From NCBI GenBank assembly GCA_014607495.2, contig CP053156.1, forward strand, positions 12,772,001-12,836,000: DNA of 64,000 nt, written 5' to 3'. Position 1 is the stretch's first letter, and each line of letters starts with the position of its first letter. Source of the stretch: Carposina sasakii. Taxonomy: Eukaryota > Arthropoda > Insecta > Lepidoptera > Carposinidae. The position numbers and the translations under genes were made by a program. Shown here piece after piece: positions 1-11,000 of this stretch. The notes under the pieces were generated by a model, which worked only from the letters and a program-made list of their open reading frames with translations, did no database searches and was not told the DNA's origin.

Positions 1-13
1 AATATATTTTTAG

Positions 14-2950
14 AGCATTTGATGTTGCCGAACCCCATCACCTGTTCGAAGCTTTGGACGCTGCTGCTGCAGAAGACAATGCATTAGCCAACTACAACGG
101 CATTACCATTGATGAGTACTTCAGAACTTGGTCCGAGAAGGGTGGCCATCCTTTGCTCACCGTGACTGTTGACCAGCGTACTGGTAGAATGGTTGTTTAT
201 CAGGTAAAATAAAATGAATACGATAGTAATGGTATTTGAGACTATTAGTAACATCAAAGACAATTGTATAATTAACTTTGGTAACATCAAGAATTATATT
301 ATTCACAGGAAGTTGACTCACTAGCGTAATTAAATGATTCATAATCTGTTTTTTTTTCGTTGTCATATTTATGTCCGTAGTTATTTTTTTCTATTTACTT
401 AGGGCTCTTGCAATATTTTAGATTCTATTATTTATGAATCATTATTCCATTGCTCGCTTAAAAAATAAGCAGTCACCTTAATTTTACTAAAGCTAACTTA
501 ACTACTTAATTTAATTTATACAAAATAAATAAGAAATTAAAATTCAGGCACGTTGGGAGCGTAATACCGGAGTTTCATCAATCCCAAGCGTTTGGCATGT
601 TCCTATTACATGGACCCGAGCTGGTGACCCCGACTTTGAGGACCTGAAGCCATCTCAGATCATCACTGCCCAGGCTACTACTGTTGACCGAGGCACAATT
701 GGCAATGAATGGGTCATTTTCAATAAACAAGAAACTGGTGAGCATATTGTATAAAATTTAGTGAACAACTATGTGTTTATGGTTTTAATACAAATAATGT
801 TGCTTGCCGCAAAAATATGATTGGTCGTTAGCTTAGTTTCCTAAAACATGAACTATTGATAAGTATTAAGATAAGTGTAAATTATAAATTTATTCTTGGA
901 CAGGTTTCTACAGAGTGAACTATGATGTAACGAACTGGGCTTTAATAACATTGGCACTAAGGAGCGAAAACAGGACGGTGATTCACGAGCTTAATCGTGC
1001 TCAAGTAAGACATTATTATTTAATTTAGATTTTGCGAGTTATTAATGATATAAAAGGTATAATCCTATTATCCCATCCTAGTATTAGCTAAACTTATCTA
1101 GTAGAATCGATTTGACTGAAATATTAATAAGTTACGATAAATTTTATGGAAAATCAGTACTCAAGTACTTCGAAATTCTATACGGTTGAATTTAAAAATA
1201 AAACCGATTATCTTAGTAATTACTAGTAATAACTTTTTTTCACCTACAGATTGTTGATGACCTATTTGCTTTAGCCAGAGCAAATGTTTTGCCATACCAG
1301 AGAATTATGAATGTTTTATCATTCCTGGAATATGAGGATGCTTACGCACCATGGATTGCAGCGATCAGCGGATTCAACTTTGTATTAAGAAGATTAGCCC
1401 ACGACGAAGATAATCTTCAAAAGCTTAAGGTAAACTTAAGATTAATGAGGACTCTGAATTCAGGAAAGTCTGTTTGTCGAACTACTAGTTTGATAATAAA
1501 ATAGAAGAGATGAAATCTAAACTACTTCTCATCTTTTAGGATGAAATTATTAGGCTGAGCGCAGCAGTGACGGCCCGACTTGGTTACGCAGAAATCGAAG
1601 ATGAGCCATACATGGACGGACTCCTCAGGCTATACGTGATGGAGTTCCTCTGTGACATTGGACATGAAGAGTGCGTCTCTGCTGGTGTCGCTAGCTTCCA
1701 GGGTTGGACAAACGGTGGATTGTAAGTAATTAAGTTCCTAGATAATTATATTATTTGTATGAAGAAATAACGTTTTTAGACTAAGCGAATTGAAAATTAT
1801 TCCTTAGCGTACCAGCCAACATGCGCCCATGGGTATACTGCGTTGGTCTCCGCAATGGTAATGCAGCAAATTTCACATACTTCTGGAACCGTTATCTCCA
1901 AGAAGACCTTGCCAACGAAGCTGTGGTAATGCTCCAAAAAGCTGGTTGTACCACTGATCAGGCTAGCTTGGAGATATTTTTGAATGCCATAACTGACGGC
2001 CAGGACACCGTTAGAGCTCAAGATGCTGCTACGGCATGGAATGCTGCTTTAGTTGGCAATGAAGAGAACACAATGAGGGTGTTCTATTGGCTGCAGAATA
2101 ATCTAGAAGCATCGATTGCTACGTAAGTATTAATTATCTGTATAGATTGCTTGGTAGTATTGCATAAGTTGATACCTTTGGAGGGTCAACCGATTGCCAA
2201 TTTATCATGCATATTCTATATCTTCTGAGTTATATTATATTTTGAACTGATATGTAAATACTTTGTTGAGTTGAATGTATCACAGTACTTAACACATTTT
2301 ATTATCAGATTTGGTGCTGCACCAGTCAACGCTCTTGCTCAACGTCTCCTTAATGAAGAACAAATTGCAGAGGTATGTCACCCTAACAAATTACACCTAT
2401 TTGACTTTTGTGTTAATCTGTCTACTCGTATCTATATATCATTCAACAACTACTGCTGAGTAAAAATATCCTCTATACTTATAGCTTATAGCAATGATAT
2501 TATCATAGTATTTTTTTATTACGTAATTGTCCTCAGTAGGGCTTACCTCACTCTCCTCTTGGCGCTCTTATTAATAAGGTTCAAGGTATTATATTATATT
2601 TAAATGATCTACCAGCAGTCAACAGTCTACTGTAAACATATAATTTATTGTTTTCTTTCTTCCAGTTCCAAGAGTGGCTTGATGCAAATCAAGAAACCCT
2701 AGGCTCAGCTTATAACACTGGTGTGAATGCCATCGCTATAGCCAGAGAAAATTTGGCATGGTCTGGCACTCGGATGCCAGAGCTCTATGCATACCTAGAA
2801 ACTGGATACGTTGAAGACGTCATTGATGACATCATCGATGTTGAAGAAGAGACCGTTCCAGAACCTGAGCCGGTACCAGATTCGGCAAATCTGGCCGCTT
2901 TAGGTTTCGTCTCACTTCTGGCTGTAGCCATTGTTAATTTTGTAGCGTAA
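14..2950 (+). CDS. Aminopeptidase N, 3' part (C-terminal ~500 aa, GPI-anchored)
   Basis: This is the 3' part of an M1-family zinc aminopeptidase, a midgut brush-border exopeptidase; the catalytic exons lie before the window. Eight exons with GT-AG borders keep one frame: 14-203, 548-737, 904-1004, 1250-1429, 1540-1721, 1808-2122, 2309-2372 and 2666-2950. They cover the end of the catalytic region, the beta-sandwich ([34 protein letters not shown]) and the ERAP1-like helical C-terminal domain. The C terminus is an acidic, Pro-rich stalk ([16 protein letters not shown]) followed by a hydrophobic tail ending at the stop, typical of a GPI-anchor signal. Exon 1808-2122 corresponds to two exons (13 and 14) in the APN-A paralogues of this window, so one intron was gained or lost between them. 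An APN identity is near certain; the subclass number cannot be assigned without a tree. Confidence 0.93.
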
Positions 2951-3164
2951 TTGAAAGCCGCAATAAGTATTAAATCAATGAAAATTGTAAATATTATAAA
3001 TGGAATATTTTTACATTTATGAATTTATTTATTTCATTTAGGACGGAAGGACTATTTATAAATGCTAAAAACTATTTATTATATTCTTGACGGAGCATAA
3101 TGGTCTTATTATAATAGTTTTAAAGAAACTTTTATATAAGGTGCTATATTTGCAGACCATTTTC

Positions 3165-3170
3165 AATAAA
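3165..3170 (+). terminator. Poly(A) signal of the first APN gene
   Basis: An AATAAA hexamer lies about 215 bp after the APN stop codon, on the same strand. It is only 27 bp from the poly(A) signal of the convergent gene on the other strand. Confidence 0.65.
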
Positions 3171-3196
3171 ACATTATTGTTTTAATAACAGAGGCT

Positions 3197-3202
3197 TTTA
3201 TT
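3197..3202 (-). terminator. Poly(A) signal of the convergent secreted-protein gene
   Basis: The + strand reads TTTATT, which is AATAAA on the minus strand, 32 bp after the stop codon of the minus-strand gene. The 3' ends of the two convergent transcripts must nearly touch or overlap. Confidence 0.65.
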
Positions 3203-3233
3203 ATTTTCCAAAGACATTAAAAACTTAAGGTAC

Positions 3234-5271
3234 TTAAGCTATTGCTGCAGAGCTCCTAGTAAAGTTTGAAAAAACTGATGAGGCAGAACAGCTTCCGATG
3301 TCCATGACTATTTTGGCAGTGCCAACACCAGCGCTAACGAGCTGTGTACCGGCACATACTTCTAAGGCAGCAGGCAAGGTTGCGATGCCCAAGTTGATAC
3401 GGGAAATCTAAAAGAAAGTATTTGATTAGTAAGTAACCATTTTTAAAACTTTAAAATTTTTCTAGAAGATAATTACGTATTGACATCTAATGCCTAATTT
3501 TTACAATGGTCGGAGTAGTTATCTGAATGAAGGATAAAATTGATGTTGTCTCTATCTCGATCATGTATTAGACTATTGAGAAAATTTACCCAAATTATCT
3601 ATTCTATTAGTATTATTAGAATTATGTTCTCTGTATAAAATATCTATATAAAAATAAATAATACTTACAGCCAAACTGCTTTGGGTCAGAAAAACAGCTC
3701 CCTTCATTTCAGTCCTTACTGCAATCGTTCCTAAGCAAGCTCCGATCTCAAGAATGTTTGAGTTTTGCTGGCTGGTGCAGTTCCTCATTTCGACTATAGC
3801 ATTGTTTGCAAATTCAATGGCATTATTTGAAAGAGTTGTAAGTCCATTAACAAGTTCGCCGATTTCTTTTACGCGGTTATCAGCACATTCCACTGTTTTG
3901 GTGAATGTTTCGTTGAAAAGGCTGTCTGCTTCACTTTTGTGTGACTGAAACATTTGAAAGAGTCAATATATAGGAAAGTATAAATAAAGCATTCAAAGGA
4001 TAAGAAAAGAAACCCAAGATACTTAACTATCTAAGGATAATCGGGTAAAATATTCTTCTTTTTCTTTATCGGTTTCTATATTATTCAAGTTTAGAACAAT
4101 TTGTATTTTTCTATCATAATTCCCTAGTGCATTTTTTATATTTTAAATTAATCAATTAATACTTACATTAACACATTCTCTAACAGCCGTGCTTGAGTTG
4201 TTGAAGCGATCGGTAATGCTCTGAATAGCTTGACCAACACGCGTTCTAAGTTTCTCTATATCTTTCAACAACTTATCTTTGCTTAGATTGAGTTGCTCTT
4301 GCACACCAGCAGTGAAGGTAGATACAGCGTCTCTAGCTTGTATTGCAGCTTTACGTAAATTGGTTGCTAATTCTTCGATTAATTTCCTAAGAACATTGAT
4401 AAACAATAATTTTCTATGTATGTATATACCTACATAGATTTCTATATCTCATCATCATCAGCAGCCTATTGCAGTCCACTGCTGGACGTAGGCCTCCCCC
4501 AGGGCACGCTATAAGACTGCTATGGGGGGTATTTGCCCATAGTCACCACGCTGGGCAGACGGGTTGGTGACCGTAGTTTGTATTTTGGACTATCTTGTCA
4601 ACACGGGAGACGCTGCTGCCCACCTCCCGGAAACCCTTAATTGCCTCGTACGATAGCCACGGGCAGACATGGGGTGGTACTAATTCTATTCTGCCGGCAC
4701 CATGCGGCCTGTTGTATATCTAATCAACTGTAAAAATAATTTAGTACTTATAAAAAAAACAATAGGTTAGGTTAAACTAAAAATTGATGTTCTCTTAATC
4801 TGATTAGGTACTATGGTTTATATTTTGCGCGTTTAATCCTAGGGTATATTTGATTGTGAGCTCTTACCTGCTATTAGAAAATACATCAATTTCACGACGC
4901 TGACGAATACTTATAGAAGACTCAGAACCTGTTGGAACAGCGTGAGCCACCCAAATCTGAAAAAACCGTAGTCACTTTAAGTGATTTTGCTTTAGGTTAG
5001 GTCTATATAATTATTTATTTATTTATTTAGCTGAGATAGGAATAGGCTACGACAACGGTGGCAGAATGATTCTGATGTTCCTGACGGGGTGATAAGAGTT
5101 GGCAAAAAGTCAAAACGAGTGGTCACAAAAGAAGGAGAGAGGCTTGTGACAAGCATTGGGATCTGGATCTTACTAGCTATATAAGTTATTGTAATTTGAT
5201 TAAAATAAAATGTAAAATGTGAAGTTACTTACTACAGCGAACAGGAACAGAGGTAGCACAAAATATTTCAT
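3234..5271 (-). CDS. Small secreted protein of unknown function, five exons, 265 aa
   Basis: Five minus-strand exons join in frame with consensus splice sites: 5271-5233, 4956-4868, 4386-4167, 3944-3669 and 3407-3234 (798 nt, 265 aa plus stop). The start MKYFVLPLFLFAV followed by IWVAHAV is a clear signal peptide, so the product is probably secreted. The mature chain begins with a Ser/Arg-rich stretch (SIRQRREID, a possible dibasic processing site). A charged, probably helical region follows, then six cysteines spread over exons 3-5 (contexts RECVN, ECADN, RNCTS, GACLG, EVCAG, GSCSA). Such spacing fits an insect-specific helical disulfide protein; a distant relation to DUF725-type proteins is possible but I cannot show it. 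It converges on the upstream APN gene and has its own TATA/initiator promoter. The gene itself lies outside the duplicated unit, but its upstream region was copied. Confidence 0.82.
4441..4720. repeat. Dispersed lepidopteran non-LTR/SINE-type fragment in an intron
   Basis: A GC-richer block in the second intron of the minus-strand gene starts with an (ATC)n run and contains the phrase CAGTCCACTGCTGGACGTAG followed by GCCTCCCCCAG. I recognise this as a very common lepidopteran dispersed repeat, probably the 3' part of a LINE or a LINE-mobilised SINE. A shorter relative (CCACCGCTGAACAAAAGCC) is seen near 6638-6660. The family assignment is from memory. Confidence 0.55.
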
Positions 5272-5310
5272 TTTAAAAATAATCCAAAGTGTGACAAAGG
5301 TCGATTAAAA

Positions 5311-5344
5311 ACTGATCATGGTCTGTAATAACTTGCCTTTTATA
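5311..5344 (-). promoter_or_regulatory. Core promoter (TATA box + TCAGT initiator) of the secreted-protein gene
   Basis: On the minus strand TATAAAAG occupies 5344-5337 and an arthropod-type initiator TCAGT occupies 5315-5311. The A of the initiator (5313) is 31 nt from the first T of the TATA box, which is the canonical spacing. The implied 5' UTR is about 42 nt, ending at the ATG at 5271. The duplication breakpoint (5331) falls between the TATA box and the initiator. Confidence 0.75.
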
Positions 5345-5529
5345 CTAAACAAATGCAAACTATTTAGTAGGTTTGGTAAAGATCAAATAAACTGTATCTT
5401 ATCTCCTGCATGGGATTCTGAGTAAATACAAATATTGAAAGATTTGAATAATTTCATAATTGTATGACTGGCCTCATTTGATATCAGACAAAGATGCTAA
5501 AAAATTGCCCTTGAAGTTTTTTTTACTAC

Positions 5530-5920
5530 GGACCGATTTTTCTCATGGTTAGATAGCATATATGATAAAGTTGATGCTGCTTTTCTCTAAAACTTGATTA
5601 ATATACAGGATGTAACAAAAAGGGTATGTTAAGCGAAAAGCTATGTGAGTAGCCCACTGCAGTGAACCTATCTACAAAATTTGAGACTCGAAATTACATG
5701 TTTATTTTTAAAGATTATATGAAAATCCTGAGATATTTAAAAATTCTCCATACTATTGGGAAAAATAAACATGTGATTTTGAGTCTCAAATTTTCAGGTT
5801 CTCTACAGTGGGCTTTTCACATAGCTTTTCGCTTAACATACCCTTTTTGTTACATCCTGTAGAGACAGCATCAACTTCATCCTTCAGATAGGCTATCTGG
5901 CCATTGAAAAAAATTGGTCC
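5530..5920. repeat. Nested palindromic MITEs
   Basis: An outer element with imperfect inverted ends (GGACCGATTTTT at the left, AAATTGGTCC at the right, and inward GATGCTG/CAGCATC) is interrupted by an inner one at 5604-5861. The inner element has TACAGGATGTAACAAAAAGG and CCTTTTTGTTACATCCTGTA ends and long arms that pair with each other. The flanking TA suggests a Tc1/mariner-type target duplication. The unit 2 copy is at 43566-43942 (inner element 43625-43883). Confidence 0.75.
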
Positions 5921-8032
5921 TATATTGATTTTAATTCATAAAAAGAGGAATAGGTATATTGGATAGTAGTGGGCTTTAGTTTTATTATATTTATTTATCT
6001 ATCCTGCGTGCTGGTAAGATGAGCAGTATCTTTTTAGATAGTCGGAATTCTATAAATGCAAAAGCCACATACTGGTCGCATTTAAAAAAAACATAAAATG
6101 TATCACATTTTTTCGTTTATTTGACTTGTCAATATGAAGCAACACATTTATTATTTGTAAGGTTTATAAACTGAGTAAATAAATAATGTCTACTAATTGA
6201 TGCAATGCTAAAGATAAAATTTGAAAATATTAGACTCAAGGCTGCTTGATAAAGGTGGTTATAATACCGAATACCGTGATAGAATATAATAGTTAAATGA
6301 TGTTTATTGCTTTAAGTGTTCTAGAAATATCTTTATTACTTTACCAAAACACCATAACTTTTTCTTCAGTAGTAGTTGCTGGTAACTGGTATCTTTAGAA
6401 ACTCACATTGCAAAAGATTTGGCATTTGTTTTACGGCCGGCCTAACGTCAACCCTCCTCTGGTATAGCTAAGAGTCAATTTTAGAAAATCATAAAATAAA
6501 TTCATAGGTGCAGGCCCGTGACTGGGATCGAACCCACGCTTTCCAACTGAAAGGTGCACGTCTTAATCATTGGGCTATCATCTGCAATAATCATTGTAAA
6601 TAACATTGTTATTTTTTTAATAGGATCTTTCATGTCCCACCGCTGAACAAAAGCCTCCCCATTTAAGCCTACACTTCTCTCGTCAATTAGTTTCTGAAGC
6701 GATGTTGTTGTTTTTTTTTGATAGTGCAGATCGAAATAATCAGCAGATTTTTTAATTTAAAATTCATATATTGTATGAAAATAATACCCGAATTTGATCT
6801 TGATCTCTAGTATGGAAATGAGCGTTTGTGTGTAAAAAGATTTACAATATTGACAAAATTTAGATCTGCTTTATAGTAGGTACTAGAAACGTAATAAATA
6901 AATATAGATGAACATATATGTATAAACTTTATGTTTCGGAATTTAAAGCTTAGGAAAAGAATAATAAGAGAAAAATTAACAGGATAACAAAATGAATAAT
7001 TAATTGAACTACTCGTAGTCTTTACGCTATCAGTCATCTCGCAGATTTTTAAACAATTATCACAAATATTCCTTCATCTATCACCAAATTACACTCCGGT
7101 TTTATGCCGAAGCCAGAAGCGCATTTAGCGAGGTCAGAGTCCAAACCAGCAATGAATTCCTAGATGGCACCTTACGTACCTGAGAAACAGATAAGAAATG
7201 ACGATAATGATTATTTGAATGAGTACTTGGCCACAAGCTCAAGGCTACGCAAGCACCATGCACTACTTTTGATGAGATGAAGTACACCCCGTAAAAGTTC
7301 AGGACGACTCTACTGTAATATTAGGAAATACTCAATACAAATATATAAATGAATTTTAGTGAATCATAGCAGAAGCAAAGAAATTAGTTTTTTTAAATTC
7401 CTATAAAAAAGTTAAAATGGTTTAATAGTGCCATTAAACTGTGGGTTTTCACTTGGCACTAATTTTACTTAATACTAACTTAAAATTTACTTACATATCT
7501 AGTCTATCTGTACGGTACAGATATATGCAGTATGTACCCTACCCAGATCATGCCATTCTATTTACAGCTTTGTTATTATTGTATCACCTTGTCTTTGACC
7601 GTCGGTGGTGAAGACCTGGAGCAATTTAAAACGCAAAGTTCAAAACAGAGGCGGATGGCGGAGATTTGTGGAGGCCCTTTGTCCCATCTAGAAGACACAG
7701 GAACATAAGTAAGTCATAATGTATACCTGAAGATATTTACAGACATTACCTATAGATATAAAAATGAACAATGATATTAGCCCGTTAAATTACCATCACT
7801 TGCAAATCTTTACCAAAGTCTATCATCATGAGTGTAAGCCTGGTGTGAAGTGGAAAAAAACTAATAACAATAATAATGAATTTGTCAGCGTCTGTAAATG
7901 ATTTCTTATTGTACTGTTGATAATGTATGCCACTAATCGAATATTCGGTAAAGATAAGTCGACGATTAGCGATAAATTGTATTTAATATAATAACTCTCT
8001 TTAGTCAGCCACTTGGTGTTGTAGGTGTCACC
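5921..8032. other. Intergenic region upstream of APN-A (unit 1)
   Basis: Apart from the SINE and short LINE-like fragments, this 2.1-kb stretch is AT-rich with no credible coding exon. It is matched by about 43943-46563 in unit 2, which carries an extra MITE and about 110 bp more of single-copy sequence. It should contain the distal promoter of APN-A. I saw no convincing TATA box close to the ATG at 8033. Confidence 0.6.
6500..6600 (-). repeat. tRNA-derived SINE (minus strand)
   Basis: On the minus strand a pol III B-box-like GGTTCGATCCC lies downstream of an A-box-like segment (GATAGCCCAATGATTAAGAC), as in tRNA-derived SINEs. No full cloverleaf can be drawn, so it is not a tRNA gene. The unit 2 copy is near 45010-45105. 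Confidence 0.6.
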
Positions 8033-11000
8033 ATGGGTAAGAAACTTAATCTTTGCTATATTATCATTTTTGCAAGCACAGATAAACTTTTGCCTTTTAA
8101 CTTTTTCGCAACTTTGTGTTAGCATGTATAGGTATAAATTTTTAAGGAGCTTCATTTCATTTATAGAATGTTCCTTATTTTTAAATAGGTGTATTGCATA
8201 ACACTAAGGTTAAGTTCAAATTTGTATTTAGTACTTATTTGTAAGTTATATTTGGTAATTTGACGTTGTTACAACTGTTAAAATTTTTGGATTATTTGGC
8301 TAAAGTGGGAAAGTGCAAATCATACTCCATTTCTCAAATATTTAGGTACTATACTATATTTTCATGTGCCTTCATCAGTCCTTTATCAATACTAATTTGA
8401 GACTTAATTGTTTATGAGTATTGTGCAATTTCCACGATTAGGATAGCGGGGTCAGAGGTAAATATTATGTTATGAACCGTCAATCAGTCGAATACGTATT
8501 GTAGGACAACCACAAACCTGACAATGGCCCTAATGCTGGTATCACATTGCCATAGATTTTGTTCGCAAGTTCTATGGAGCGTACAAAAGTTCGCAGTGAC
8601 CCCACCCACTGTGGAGTAAGCACAAACCTCTCAATTACCGTTATTATTACATAATCAAATGTCATAAATTAACCTTGCCGTTCATAGCATCATGGAGGAG
8701 CATACAAAAGTTTATGCTTACCCCCTTACACATGTGCGATTAACTTCAATATGAATAAATTACTTTTCAGGAGTCAAAACTGTGCTCCCACTATTCGCTC
8801 TCCTCATTGGAGCAGCTGTCTCATTGGCGCCTCTTGAGAGGTCGAACTTTGAACTCGAGCCTTTCAACACCAATGTGGACGAGCCAGCATACCGACTTTT
8901 AGACAACGTGCAGCCTTCATACGTGCAAGTCGACTTGGATGTCTACCTCAATGAATCCAGGTTCAATGGACTAGTCCAAATAACTGTCAGCGTAAGTTTA
9001 ATATTTATTATTAATTTTGTCATTCATCATTGTCATTAAATATTATTAATTATTAGAATATTCAATAGTGACACCTTAGTCACAACTAAATATGACATAT
9101 TAAAAAAGGGAAGTAATACTAACTATGAAATGTATAGGTATTTAAAAAAAATCTATTGCGAAAACGGATTTCAATTTGTGAATAGATCAATTTTTTAGAT
9201 ATCTTTTCACACTTATGGAATCTTATCAGATATTATGAAATTAAAGATATAATTTAGTGATAATGTACGCTATCTAGCAGATTATTAAGTCCAATGGAGC
9301 GTGACAAATTTTATACCAAATGACGTCAGCTATAAAATTAAGATTAGGTATTACTTTTAACCCAAGATATTAAGATTAGGTAAATTATTATTATTATTAT
9401 TACTAGCCCAATACAGATGTACTGTATATGTATTTTGGTATGTATTAGAATAATAAAAGCAGTAGACAGTATACAAGACATATCGAGACTGTGTCCGCGC
9501 TTACGGGTCGGTATGCATCGAATAAAAACTTTAGGGTAAGCATGAACTTTTTACGCGCCGTAACGCTAGCGCGCAAGCAAAATCTATGAGTTAGGTATGA
9601 CAGTTGGACGATAGCATTACGGACTATCTATGTTAGGTTTGTGTTTGCTCCACTGTTCTCAGTATGGATGCAATATTCCGTTCCATACATTTTATGCGTC
9701 AACGACTCACATACAAACAGTGTTTGACATTAACTACAGACTCTACAGAGAATCGCTTAAGGGCCGATTTTTCCAATATCAGATCGCATATCTGAAGGAT
9801 AAAGATGATGCTGTCTTTTTCTATAACTTGATCAAGATAGAGGCAGCATCAACTTTATCTTTCAGTGAAATAGGCTGACCGTTGGAAAAATTTGCACTAA
9901 GTCTAACATGAATAGTTTAAGAGCTAGATAAATTGTCAGACGACCTTATTATATCTTCGTCACCATCTTCAACAACAGCAGATAATAATTTATTTCTCGC
10001 TTGACACAGCATTTTTGGAAATAACTAAAAACCATTCATTTTGGTCCACAGGTAAACGAAGCGAACTTAGAACAAATCGTTCTTCACCAGAAAGTGGTGT
10101 CCATCAACACTGTAACCGTTTTGGACTCCAATAACCTTCAGGTGCCTCTTCAGTTCCCCGAACCGTTCACCACCGATGATTACTATGAAATCGTTCACAT
10201 CAACTTTGCTGACCCCATCGCTGTTGGAGAATACACCATTATTATCTCCTACAATGGTGTTATCAACGAAAATCCAGTTGACAGAGGTTTCTACAAGGGA
10301 TACTATTACTTGAATGATGTAAAGCAGTAAGTTTTTTCTCACATCTGCTCTGTGACTTTGTCTTTAAGATGCGTAAAAACTTTGTCAAATCGAGGTTTGT
10401 TTAGTTTACTCGTAGACGACCATTACACGGCTTTTATTGTATTATTTAAAAAACCACATCTAAAGTTAAAAAAAAAACACTGTTTAAATAGGAAAACTGA
10501 CAGAAAAAAAAGGTCCAGAATAACCGTCAAAATTAGACAATGCTAAGCTTTTCTATGATAAGGTCAAAAATATATCTATTTGATTATCCGCTTATATATA
10601 TATATTTTTGGAGTTGTTCCGAATGGCAAGTCTGCATTTAGTAAGCTAACGGCAGACCTCCAGTAATGGAGTGCCACTACAAGAAGAAGAAGAATACTTT
10701 TTCATATGAAGGCAGCAGACATAAAGCAATGCAAAATAGCTATTATATTCAAATATTGGGATACAACCAAAATTTTGCGTTTTATCTTACAGTGAATACG
10801 CTACAACCCAGTTCCAGCCATACCACGCAAGGAAAGCTTTCCCTTGCTTTGATGAGCCTCAGTTCAAATCGGTCTTCGTAATATCTATCACCAGGGATAG
10901 CAGCTTGAGCCCTTCATACTCCAACATGGCTATCAACGCCAATTTGACTGAACAGTACGTAATCTACATTAGTTTAATATACTCGTATACACATGATGTG

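Noticed and set aside
7826..8155. 109-aa minus-strand ORF, repeated at 46357-46686
   Set aside because: It runs antisense across the first coding exon of APN-A, and its preservation is explained by the recent duplication. No domain or signal supports it.
8771..8991. APN-A as a 5'-broken gene because its signal-peptide exon lacks ATG
   Set aside because: An ATGG exon with a proper donor 734 bp upstream restores the start in both copies.
9630..9878. 82-aa ORF repeated at 48161-48409
   Set aside because: It reads across a MITE and intron sequence; there is no codon-like pattern.
10666..10881. 71-aa ORF with an (AAG)n run in APN-A intron 3
   Set aside because: The unit 1-specific stretch with CCAGTAATGGAGTGCCACTA followed by AAG repeats looks like a 5'-truncated non-LTR tail. 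The rest of the frame is exon 4 of APN-A read in the wrong frame.
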